Of a DNA stretch of 64,000 nucleotides, positions 45,866 to 55,781 are shown one piece after another (positions within the stretch are counted from its first letter, which is position 1; each line of letters begins with the position of its first letter). The stretch is from Polytrichum commune (lineage: Eukaryota; Streptophyta; Polytrichopsida; Polytrichales; Polytrichaceae), in NCBI GenBank assembly GCA_950295325.1, contig OX485803.1:68775554-68839553 (forward strand). Reading direction: 5' to 3'. Made by a program: the position numbers and the translations under genes. The notes beneath the pieces are model-generated. The model was given only the letters and a program-made list of their open reading frames with translations. It searched no databases and was not told where the DNA came from.

Positions 45866-45881
45866 AAGGTCAGCCTAGAAT

Positions 45882-46200
45882 TTAGTGTAGAGGTGTTGAA
45901 CATTCAAATAATTTATGCTTGACATATTCACTAGTCTTAAGAACACAAAAAACACATTGCTTAGAATTTGACACTGGTGCAATACGGGCTTGCCATATGT
46001 GTTCACTGCGACAACCTTTTACCAAATTGACCACATAAGAATTGGTTTTTTGCCCAAAATGGAGGGGTCCCATATTTGAGACCAATAGAACCTATAGTTG
46101 CTAGGGAGATAACCATGTCATTTTCTGTAGCTTTGGAGGTCCCCGAATCTTGTCCAAAATGATGCCTCTACCAAACTTGGTGGAGTATCATTAAAGGTGT
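45882..46200 (-). pseudogene. LINE zf-RVT region relic
   Basis: Minus frames give a W-rich stretch (…GKKPILMWSIW…) followed in another frame by ARIAPVSNSKQCVFC and a His-containing KHKLFEC. The pattern fits the zf-RVT zinc-binding tail after plant LINE reverse transcriptases ('r…C.lC…E…HlfF.C'). Frameshifted and short. Confidence 0.45.
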
Positions 46201-46885
46201 AACCATCGACCCACCTCAAACCATGTTGTATTGAAGGGTCCCTGTTTTACTGTAAACTAAAGAGATTTGTTGTTATTTTGGACCTCGGATAGTGAGCAAT
46301 TACTATAACCTACAATATCCCCTTCAGATATTTTCATTCTCTTAGACTCCTAAAATGGGTGTGTCGGACCCTTTTAACATAAAAACAAATGGTATAAAGA
46401 AAGAGAGAATCACGATTTAGAAATTTCGAAAATAAATGTAGCTTTCACCCTTGTTAAATCCTCGAGGCGGAGGCCTTAAAACAACCTCTATTCATAATTC
46501 CAACTTTCAAATCTATTCTACATTACACCATCATTCATTTCTAATTCTAACACTCAAGTTTATTTTACGTCACACTTATCACTCCCATAAGAACTAAAAG
46601 AAGGTGTCGAACTCTTCACCAAGAGCCTTTTTATACTACGAATTAGGATGCTTCACTAAAAATATACTTACTAAATGTACTTACTCGTAGATATGACACA
46701 TAAATCTATAATAACATAAATATAATTAATATAGAAATTTCTACCCCGTTAACTTCATAAAGTGAAGGCTTTGTCACCGTTCTATCAACTTGACATCATC
46801 ACATAATGACTACTTGACTAATATCTTCTAGAACTTACCACAATTCCTAGGATCTTACCTACTTTCTAATCCTACATAAAACTCT

Positions 46886-48110
46886 TCAAAATGCTAGTAA
46901 ATCCACAAATTTAACCATAACACTATCTCTACACTTATAGAGAAATCTATTATTGGAATTTCTATAGTTCAACAAATTTACATAAGTCTTCTTCAACTTG
47001 TCATGATTAACTCGATCCAAGTTTTTTGTTCTATTCAAGTTTTGAAAAAGATAAGTATTGTTTTTCATAAAAAATTCTTTTGATATCTTACGGTTCAAAC
47101 CACTTGGGTAGTAATTTTTTGTGAGCTCTCCGAAAATGTCTCGAGTCATACATCATCACCAAATCCCCGGCTTCCAACACCCGCTTCTTAATTTTCATGT
47201 TCGATAGCTTTTTAATTTTTGTTTGAACAACTTCAATCGTTTATCTCGTCTTGATTTGAACCTCATCCAATTTATTAAGTTATACTTACCACATTTATTG
47301 AGACTCATCCAAATTCAACCGTGTTTTTGTAACAATGCAAAGGGTCACAAATTCGTATTCTATTAGAAACAAAGCCTCAATACCATAGACTAAACGAAAT
47401 TAAAAAAATCCGATTATTATTTTGAAAGTTGAATTGTATACCCACATAGCATAATGAATTTTGAGATCCCTATCATTAGCATTTACCCTTGTTTTAGTTT
47501 TTTTTTTTACAATCATAGAACACAACGTCTTGTTCGTTTGTTCTACTAGTTCATTTGTACTCGGTGTGTACATAGTTGTAAATATATGTTTGATTGCTAA
47601 TCATTTCATCAAATCCTTTTACATGTTACTTGTGAATTGAGGTCCGTTATCCGATATCATCTCTGAAGGAATGCCATAGCGAGTGATGATTCGTTCGTAC
47701 ACATACCGTGCTATCTTTTTTTTAACCAAAGTTTTCAAGGCTCAAACTTCAATAAGTTTTGTGTGATAATATGTAGGAACGATAATAAATCGATATCTCT
47801 TCTTGATGACCAACAAATGATCCATAAAATTAATACCCTAATTCTCAAATGGCCTTAACGGAGGAACATGGTGCATTTTTTACTCACCATGAATTTATTT
47901 GCAATTATTTGGCACACTTCGTAACGTTTGCAATAAAAAAAAATGTCCTTAGATATTTTTGACCAATAATATCATGTCATAAGGACTTTTTTCATTGTAA
48001 CCAAACCCACAAAATGTATACCACGAAAACCTTCATGAAACTTAAGTAGTAATTTTAGAACAACCACATTCTCCACAACATGACGAAGAATACCGTCTCT
48101 TCCGCAAAAA
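46886..48110 (-). pseudogene. Ty3/gypsy retrotransposon integrase relic
   Basis: On the minus strand, 48,110-47,900 encodes an integrase zinc-binding region (LRHVVENVVVLKLL, HEGFRGIHF, then YCKRYEVCQ). Next, 47,860-47,520 encodes the catalytic core (…RYRFIIVPTYYHTKLIEV…, RYGIPSEMISDNGPQF, …STNELVEQTNKTL), with in-frame stops. 47,149-46,886 reads like the integrase tail (NTYLFQNLN…VNHDKLKKTY). No LTRs were found. Reverse transcriptase and gag are missing on the higher-coordinate side, where a LINE relic begins. Inactive. Confidence 0.72.
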
Positions 48111-48284
48111 TAAAACAATTAATCTATCTAGGTGTAAAAATAAATTTTATATAAAATACTTATTTTTATCTGTTTAATTACACCATTTGAAAAATACATA
48201 CCTTCGAGATATCGATTAATATCTCCGTTTCTTCAAGATCATTCTTCCAATTCTATCTTTACAACTATGGCACAGTTAGGATTT

Positions 48285-48935
48285 ATTCAGTAAGGTTTTT
48301 TTGCCTTATGGCCTTGGCGTTTGGCACGAGCTTAATTTTATGCGTCTCTAATATAACTTCACGCAATTTTTTGTAATTGAAAGTTAAAAGATGAATAAAC
48401 TTACATAAGAGCTTGCAAAAATTCTTTTGTTCTTGAAAAAATAATTTCATCCCTAACCAAATTTGATTCAATCTTCATGTTATCTTTTCGTTTGATAAAA
48501 CTGGTTTTTCCATTGTTCATTTTAATGGAATTTGTTATACCTAGCAAGTCTATAATAAAGCATGCGATTAAAATCCCCCATTTCCATAGCAGACCAATCT
48601 TACAAGTGTTCAAGTCACCCAACTCTAACCTTATGTACTTCTTCTCTAGTGCAGGTGAGCTACTCTTTGCCAAACCAAAAATAGTTCCGAGTGGCCCCTT
48701 GGATTTTCCTCAAAAAGTTATTGGAATTGGGCTGCCATACGATGATAAAGAACAAAAGGATAGATAGAATGACATGATTGCATATAGCCACTCTTCCTAC
48801 TAGAGAGAGTTTCATGGTGCTCCAATAGTCAAACTTCCGAGAAATCTTGTTGTAAAAAATATAGTCAACATTTGTGAAGTTGAGGTTAAGTCCAAATGGA
48901 GTGCCAACTAACTTAGAGAGGTCCCCTTCTTCTGC
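48285..48935 (-). pseudogene. LINE reverse-transcriptase C-terminal relic
   Basis: Minus translation: LVGTPFGLNLNFTNVDYIF, then NKISRKFDYWSTMKLSLVG and GRVAICNHVILSILLFF, then RNYFWFGKE. These match the 'YLGxPxG… kisxkLxxWxxxxLSlaGRvxLixsV… FlWxG' run of plant LINEs. After a frameshift the frame 48,673-48,401 continues (…GLLWKWGI…). It abuts the Ty3/gypsy relic. Confidence 0.62.
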
Positions 48936-48959
48936 TCATTTCCAATCATCACAAGGCTG

Positions 48960-51049
48960 CAGGTTGCAGCTTGGGTCATACGAACTTAGCTATATGAGTT
49001 GAGCTTTCAGCTCTTCTATTCTAGCATTGATTTTTCAGCGTTGGCCTTATGGATCTCTACCTCTTTTCGAACTAGAAATCCCCTATACTTCAAGAATTCC
49101 ATGTCACATGGCTTCAAAACCTACTTTGAATGGCTAATCCTATGAGATAAATCAGTTCACTCTAACTCTAAGTACTCAAATTGGATCTTTGTTGAACTTA
49201 TCTCTTTTTGAACTTTTCTTCACTATGTGCTTTTAAAAAATTATAAAGGTAATATCTCTGTACTTCCATGCATTTGATGTCCAAAATGCACTTAAGTTCA
49301 ATGTGGTATGCCTTTGAATTCTATCCCATGCAATGCATTATGCACTGGAAAGCCCAAAGGCATTCCACATATAAGAGGTCCCTTACACTTCCTGCCTTGG
49401 GTATTACTCCAGTACTTACATGTGAAAGGTGACTTTGCTGAGGCACCTTGTATACAATGGACGATGTGGTGGTTGTGGTGGTAGTGGTTGTCCCCCCTTT
49501 ATTTATGGATAGATGAGGTGGACCACTTTAAGCCTTGAAGGATGTGGAACTTCTATGTACGACATATATACGCTTTTTCTGCATGTTTAAATGAAGTCTT
49601 AAAATCATAGTTTTAAAGTTCGGGGTTTGAAATTGCATATAGTACAATATCTTCTGTCAAGGATAAAATGAAAGCATACTCATCTGTGACAATTGATTAT
49701 CAATGTATACAATATGTGTTTGTATCCAAGGGCACTTAAGTTGTCTATCTTAACCTTAATCTTCAATGACATTAAGGTATTCAACAGAACCAAGAAGTCC
49801 ACTTAAAAAATGACTAAATTTTTTGTGCAGTCTGGGCCTCTTGGATGGTTAAGAGTTGAAGTCATGTCTCATATCCATGGATAGGGCCGGGACAGCAGAG
49901 GCCTGGACAAGTTCCCCTACAAGTGATGTTGATAATTAAAGTCATGCTGCAATTTGGCATATGCGTAACACAGTGTAAATTAAGAGTGCTAGCCAATTGT
50001 GTCTCGGAAATGAAGAATATAAACTTAAACCATGGTTTAGTTCAGTGTGCCTAGACTCTAAATACAGGAATACTTGAATTTTGGTATGACTGCCTTGTAC
50101 AAGACAGCACCTCCATTTTCAGTTGCAGACGCCAAATTCACTGGTCAATTTGGTTAAACATCAGATACTGACCAGAGAATGTTATTTGTTAGTCTACTGA
50201 TAACCCCCATCATGGAATATTTATGCCACACCTCAACTTGCAAAAGTTGATTTCAGAAACAGAAAAGACCAAGTGAAAAGTGGAATTGCACCTTGTTTGT
50301 TGCTTCAAGAAGTTCAGAAATCCTGCTGTTTTGGAGCGCTTGTCTGGCACCCAGTGTCTCCATATTGCAGTGTACATCACACAGAACGCAAAACACTTTG
50401 AAGGAGCCATGAGCAAACCTAAGGTATGTGGCCCTATTGTGGGCACTTCCAACTCTGCATACAAGTTTAGCCGTTGGATTGGCTCGAGAATTGTCTCATC
50501 CAATTCGCAATTGCTAATCACACAAATTGTCATTTCAAGTTTTAGACGCAAAAGTAAATAAGAGGTCAAGGTAAAAACATCCTATCTCTTGAAGTGGTCA
50601 CAGAGGCCCTCCCATATTGTGTTGACCATTGAACATAGAATGTTTAACATAATTATGAGCACATGGTCCAATCTCGTTGTAACATGTATACTTCTGGTGT
50701 TTGTTCTTAAGTAGGATCCTTGCCACATACTAATCTAATATAGGCATTCAATGGAGAAGAGTGACCACTTAAGACCCACGTACCTTAGTTGATAGAAGGT
50801 ATCCCTGTGTCTTGGAGCTACCTCTCAATAGAAGGTACTCACTATATGACATGCTTCATCAAAATCCATAAAAGCTTAGGATACCGGACATCTCAGCAAA
50901 ACCGGAACATACAGATGTACAATTTCAAACAGATGTGCAAAGACAAAAGGGGGTGAAGACAACAGAGGACTCCAACTGATAGGTAGACAAAATAAATCCA
51001 GATGAATTAAGTGCATATTTGACTGGAAGATTGACAAAACAAAATGCTG
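48960..51049. other. Intergenic, no gene recognised
   Basis: Contains a short GT-repeat (ggtggttgtggtggtagtgg at about 49,470) and a two-strand open region at 50,210-50,570 with no recognised product. The 3' UTR of the mTERF gene presumably occupies its right edge. Confidence 0.4.
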
Positions 51050-53536
51050 TTATTGCCCATCAAGTGCAGTTGCGTTTAGACTCTGAACAATGGCTACAAG
51101 CTTTCTATCCTTCTCTAAGTACCTCTGAAATGAAACTTCTGTACTGCTAAGCATGCGGTTTAATGTCCACAAGAGGCCATTAGAAGCAAGAGCTTCATAC
51201 CTAGGTTTGATACGCTTCTCTAAGCTGTATCCAAAATATTGAGGAAAATCAGCTAATTCGGACCGAAGACGTCCCATTTTCAGGAAATACTCCCACTTTG
51301 GCTGTATATTGCCCTCCAGATTTAAACCTACGAGTTGCGGAAACCGAGTTACAATGAGACTAAGTTCTTCCCTGGTGTATCCGAGCTCTGAAAAGAAGAG
51401 AAGCGTTGGCTTGATGTTAAACTCGAGGCTGAGCCCAAACGTCTGTGGACAGCGTAACACCAACCCTCTCAAATTCTTGACTCCAAGCTCGTCGAAATAA
51501 TTTACAAGTGGCTTGAGCTTCAGATCCACGCTGTAGCCAGCAATATGTGGAAACCTTGTGAGCACCCTACCTGATTCCTGAGGGGACAGTCCAATCTCTT
51601 TCAAAAACTTCACCACATACTCCAGCTTCATGCGGCTGTATGTGAGGATGTGTGGAAATGAAACCAAAATTTTGGCCCACCTCTCTGGCTCAACCCCAAG
51701 TCCCTCCAGGAATGCTACTGTGGGTTTTATGTTGTCCTCGAGGCTACAGCCAAACAGCTGTGGTCTCTTCTGGATGATGTTCGGCACGTCGGACATTGAG
51801 ACGCCCATTGCCAGAAGAAAGTTCACCACTGGCTTGATTTTGCCTTCCACACTGTAGCTTGTGATGGTTGGAAACCGTGTCACAAGGCCTTTCACTTGCT
51901 CAGGTGGGACACCTACCTTGAGGAAATACATCAGTGATGGACGAAGCTTTCCATCCACCATGTGTGAGTGAAGCTCTGGATAATCATTCAAATTGACTTC
52001 GCCTAATACGGGTGATACAATTGTCTCACTCCTGCTGCGTAAACCCACAATTTCAAACTTCGTCGGAGGAGGGTCCGGGAAGCTTACAACAACGTTAACG
52101 AGGTCCTCCTTGTACTGTGCTCCTAAGCTCTCCAAGAAGGGCAGTATGGTGCTCCGTATCTCAGTGGTTGTGAGCTCCCTTCCTGCCAGAATCACACACT
52201 AATTTTCTTCAGCACAAGAATGAGAACTTCAAACCTGTCTCATCTCCCACCCTGAAACATATCTGTGCGTACGAAAGTGAAAATCATGGCTCACATCTGT
52301 CACTTCGATTGATTGAAGGTTTTGACATCGAAGGTGGGTCATTCTATATCGAAGATTTGATATCGGAGGCAAGGTCGGACATTAACCTGTTTGTGAATCC
52401 AATTCAGCAACGAGTTTTGCCAAATTTGATATACTTTTCAAACTAGTTCATGATTCTTTCAATAAAATGTTCTGTAAACTCCATGAAATTAGCAAGCTAG
52501 TTCACACCGATTTCACTACAATTATCTACCACTTCATGACATGGAACAATCCACTTGTACGCTTTAGAGTTGTCTGATGGCAACAAGCTAACGAAGAAGT
52601 GGGTTATATCTTCTTCAGTAGTATGAAATTGGTAGAGCACTTCAGTATTTGGAAAATCATCAGTATTATAACCTAAATCGCAAACTCCATTAGACTGGTG
52701 TAATATTCTGATGATTTCACATCACAATGGAGTCAATCAAAAGAACGGAATGAAGGCTTCGTGATATCCAAGCAATGATGATATGGAGGTGCTTCGGAGT
52801 GCAAATGCCATGGAGCGAAAGGGCACCTGCAAGGTAGCGTGTCCGATATGAGGCCCGCAAGAGCGAGAGGAGATGGGCGATGAGTCGGTTAGCTTTCTTC
52901 ACCGCACGGGCAGCAAGAGGCGCACTCACACCTCGAGCTCTCAAGAAATCCACCGCCATGGCTTTCGCCTCTTCTCGCTCGGCCGCCATATGCTTGAACT
53001 CCGTAGACCATTCCAGAGTTGTTTGTCCCCCTGCTGCTCACCAATTTCCATAACGAGCTTGAATCTCGCATGAACAAAATACATGTACCCTCAAATTCTG
53101 GAATTAATTACTAGAATCACGTGGCACAACTATCGAACATCTGAGACATACAATTTCCAAATTCTCATTGGCACTAATTAGACACTCAATCCATATCCTC
53201 CGCAACCACGGAGGCAAATCACACCCCCAGACGAGATCCTCGGACATTCCAAGCAATGTCACTCACGCCGTCCCCGCAAGGACCCAAACCCACTAAACCC
53301 TGAACCCAATTCCAATATTGAGTTTCTGAAAACAACCTGCCCTTCAAATTTGGATGAGAAATTCTTTCATTACCTTGAGCTCGAGCGAGTGCCCCACATC
53401 GGCATCCCTCGGCGAAGAGGCCTTGGAACTGCAAGGGCAGCCATGTGAGTGCCTTTCTGGTGACGGCGAGGCGCAGGCAATCTTTGGTCGGGCACCACAG
53501 GGGCGCCGGAAAGTTAGATTTGAGAGCAATAGTCAT
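51050..53536 (-). CDS. mTERF-family protein, probably plastid (three exons, 500 aa)
   Basis: Organelle nucleic-acid-binding protein of the mTERF family. Exons on the minus strand: 53,536-53,374, about 53,033-52,827 and 52,182-51,050. All junctions are phase 1, so the frame is continuous to TAA. Exon 1 encodes a Ser/Arg/Leu-rich, acid-poor leader (MTIALKSNF…) suited to organelle import. Exon 2 gives AAEREEAKAMAVDFLRARGV…, then RYLAG joins RELTTTEIRS across the second junction. Exon 3 holds at least seven mTERF helical repeats with the characteristic Pro (TRFPTI, QKRPQLF, VSFPHIL, TRFPHIA, LRCPQTF, TRFPQLV, ADFPQYF), ending in an IKPRYEAL…WTLNRML tail. The layout resembles plastid mTERFs of the PTAC15 type; that subgrouping is from memory. 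The first exon start is the least certain part. An upstream ORF overlaps the ATG. Confidence 0.88.
53030..53040 (-). other. Triple NAG acceptor of mTERF intron 1
   Basis: The minus strand reads gGAGCAGCAGgg, giving three AGs three bases apart. All keep frame, so isoforms could differ by one or two residues. There is no strong pyrimidine tract upstream. The chosen exon start 53,033 is one of three. Confidence 0.45.
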
Positions 53537-53598
53537 GGCGACGAGGATGGCAGAGGAAGGTGGGAAGCGAGAGAGGAGGGCAGAGGTGCCATAGCCAT
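53534..53598 (-). CDS. 21-codon uORF overlapping the mTERF start (ATGA)
   Basis: ATG at 53,598 opens MAMAPLPSSLASHLPLPSSSP. It ends at the TGA of …CCATGACT, whose ATG (53,536) is the mTERF start in another frame. The peptide is Ser/Pro/Leu-rich like a transit peptide. After the TGA its frame stays open to the exon-1 donor, but joins exon 2 out of phase. It is therefore called a uORF rather than the true N-terminus. Confidence 0.4.
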
Positions 53599-53621
53599 GG
53601 CCTCGCTGACGCTGCAACTAA

Positions 53622-53948
53622 GGGCCACTTCACACACGAGACTGAAGGCCCGTGACCATTCATTCTAAGATCTCTCATTGGTCGAAAATGCCAAGACCGT
53701 CCAAGTTCACGTCACACTAAAAGCTGAACACTAAAGCTGAAGGCCTTAGGACTAAAGAAATTATCATGGATGAAAAAGTCTACATGGACTCTTACATGGC
53801 ACACTATAAATACATTTTCATGGTCTATCGGAATCTGCCCTCAAATTCACCTCCAAGAGGTAGACCTAACGTAAATTACGCAAGACCATGTTAGTGGTAC
53901 AACTTTCAAACGAGAATCAAGGACCCTTATAGTTTGTTGAAGTGGCCC
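53622..53948. mobile_element. MITE with TAA duplication, 86 nt upstream of the mTERF ATG
   Basis: Left end GGGCCACTTCACACACGAG at 53,622 and right end …TTGAAGTGGCCC at 53,948 are inverted. TAA flanks both sides (53,619-53,621 and 53,949-53,951). It is related to 5,154-5,655. It lies directly upstream of the mTERF start on the transcribed strand, so its sequence must form part of that gene's promoter or leader. Confidence 0.7.
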
Positions 53949-54796
53949 TAACTTCAAGTATGAGCCATCAAAGCTCAACACGCTCTCCCCAAGAGAGAGG
54001 AGTTTGGATGGGTGATTTATGTATTGCAATGAGTGGATAAAGCCCCTTGTCATTCTTGGTATATAGGTGAAGGCATGGGTATCAATATTCCACATCAATA
54101 ATAATGTCCAAGAACGTGTACCTATGGGTATCAAAGTTGAAATAAAAATCAAATAGTTATATTTGGGGTATGTCAAGGTAAGAAAATCTTTGTGTACCCG
54201 AGTTTGTTATTGGGATAAATATTATAATAAACGATCTTGATATTATGACAATTATGCCTACATATGAAGGTTCGTGCATGGTATATAGACACAAATGGTA
54301 TTAAAAACACAATACCATCAATACACATGCATCTCTGTATAGATACCCGAATGGTATAAAAATGTGAAATCCTCATTATACATACCCAAATTGGTGGCTT
54401 CAATGGGATGTCCTTGGTGACAACGGGTCTTTTGTTACCTTTTACATGATGGTGTTACGCGTATGAGGGGCCATGCCTTCCCTTGAGGGGAGAGAGAGAA
54501 TTATCGTATACGAACATACCTCTCATCCATCCAACATAAAAACTTGACCCCTTATAGGTTTTGTTGTTAATTCATCTAAATTGACCTTCATTACACTAAT
54601 TTGGAGTCTTTAAAGCTAACTCTGGTGTCAAATCAACTAAAAAAAAACCCTCCAAGCTGCATACTATTTCAAGCCTTTTATGTTGGTTGAATGAGAGATA
54701 CGCTCGTATATGATAATTCCCTCTCTCCCCCTTGAAGTGACCACATTTTCCTGGTTCTTAGTCATTTCTGGCGCTGGCGTTTTGGGCTTCTGTCTC

Positions 54797-54822
54797 AAAA
54801 CAAAACAAAACAAAACAAAACC
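54797..54822. repeat. CAAAA microsatellite
   Basis: Five consecutive CAAAA units in a region otherwise without recognised genes. 53,950-54,780 is AT-rich intergenic DNA with no supported feature. Confidence 0.8.
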
Positions 54823-54910
54823 TCCGAATGATTTATAAAAATGACGATTCCAGTCCATACACTTGGTCCAGACCCTTACTTATGTATTCCATATGATTGG
54901 ATTTAGGGTA

Positions 54911-54924
54911 GGGTTTAGGGTTTT
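54911..54924 (+). promoter_or_regulatory. Telo-box motif upstream of the S1 gene
   Basis: GGGTTTAGGGTTTT contains the inverse of AAACCCTAAA, the plant telo-box common in promoters of translation-apparatus genes. A second partial match (gaaccctaat) is at 55,014. It sits about 0.86 kb upstream of the ATG. A donor-like AG|GTATGA at 55,109 and an acceptor at 55,770 suggest a 5' UTR intron that would place it near the transcript start. Confidence 0.45.
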
Positions 54925-55109
54925 AGCGTTACTCTCAGGTCCTCGGTGAGCTACGGTATTGTCATGAACTTGCCTTCATCATTCCCATGCATTTCCAATT
55001 TGCTCCGAATCGCTGAACCCTAATTCTAGTTTCTCACGCAGTAGCCGTGTCACGAAGCTGGTAATTCTTGATCCATTTAAGCCCCTTGGGCTTCAGGAAG
55101 CTTGAGAAG

Positions 55110-55770
55110 GTATGATATATACCCATGTCTGCCACTAAACCCTGCATGCATTGTTGTCAGTGGGGGGTATGCTCCTGTGTTTTAAGGTCTCCACCTGCGT
55201 CCGCAAGCATTGGAATTTTCAATAACACGTAATCTCATCTGTGACTACTTCAGAGAAACGAATGAGCTCTGCAAGTCGAAAGTGGCTTCATGATTTTTCA
55301 TCGACTCTCGTATGGAATAGTTTTAGAGTCTTTCCAAGTCTACTGGACATGACCCTAGGTTTCCAGAGAATTTGAGGTATTGTTTGCCACTAAACCCCGA
55401 AAATTCACCATGCACTTTTTCTGTGTTGGTATCGTAGTGTCTCTCAAGTTTCCTCTTGCGTCTAAACGCACCACAATTTTTAGCGCTTAAATATTCTAAT
55501 GTGTGCCTACAAGGCGAACATGGTAGTACAAATTCACACTCTGAAGAGAAGTGAAATCCTCTGTTGTTTAGCCCTCAACGGCCATCTCTATCAGCTAGGT
55601 CCTCTTCTTTTCTTCAGACAATCAGATGGCTCTTACAGTTGTCTCATTAGTCTTATGGCATTGTCACGAGTATGAGATGGATAATTTGTACTCAAATCAA
55701 TTTGGCAAAGCAGTTGATTCTAGTTTCTAGCTTCGTATGAGTTATTGCTTACTAAAAATGTTATGTGTCA
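55110..55770 (+). other. Putative 5' UTR intron of the S1 gene
   Basis: The proposed donor is GAGAAG|GTATGA. The acceptor …TTACTAAaaatgttatgtgtcag|GTCGCACAGG has a good branch-point-like TTACTAA 20 nt upstream. The coding ATG follows 11 nt after the acceptor. Inferred from consensus only. Confidence 0.35.
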
Positions 55771-55781
55771 GGTCGCACAGG

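Noticed and set aside
50210-50569. Overlapping open frames on both strands (119 and 93 codons)
   Set aside because: No recognisable family, no splice partners and no coding signature favouring either strand. It may be mTERF 3' UTR or intergenic DNA.
52889-53077. 62-codon minus frame overlapping mTERF exon 2
   Set aside because: Out of frame with the mTERF exon, whose frame is supported on both sides by phase-matched junctions.
53344-53598. Alternative mTERF N-terminus in the MAMAPLPSSL frame
   Set aside because: Attractive as a transit peptide, but it is interrupted by TGA and meets exon 2 out of phase with all three candidate acceptors.
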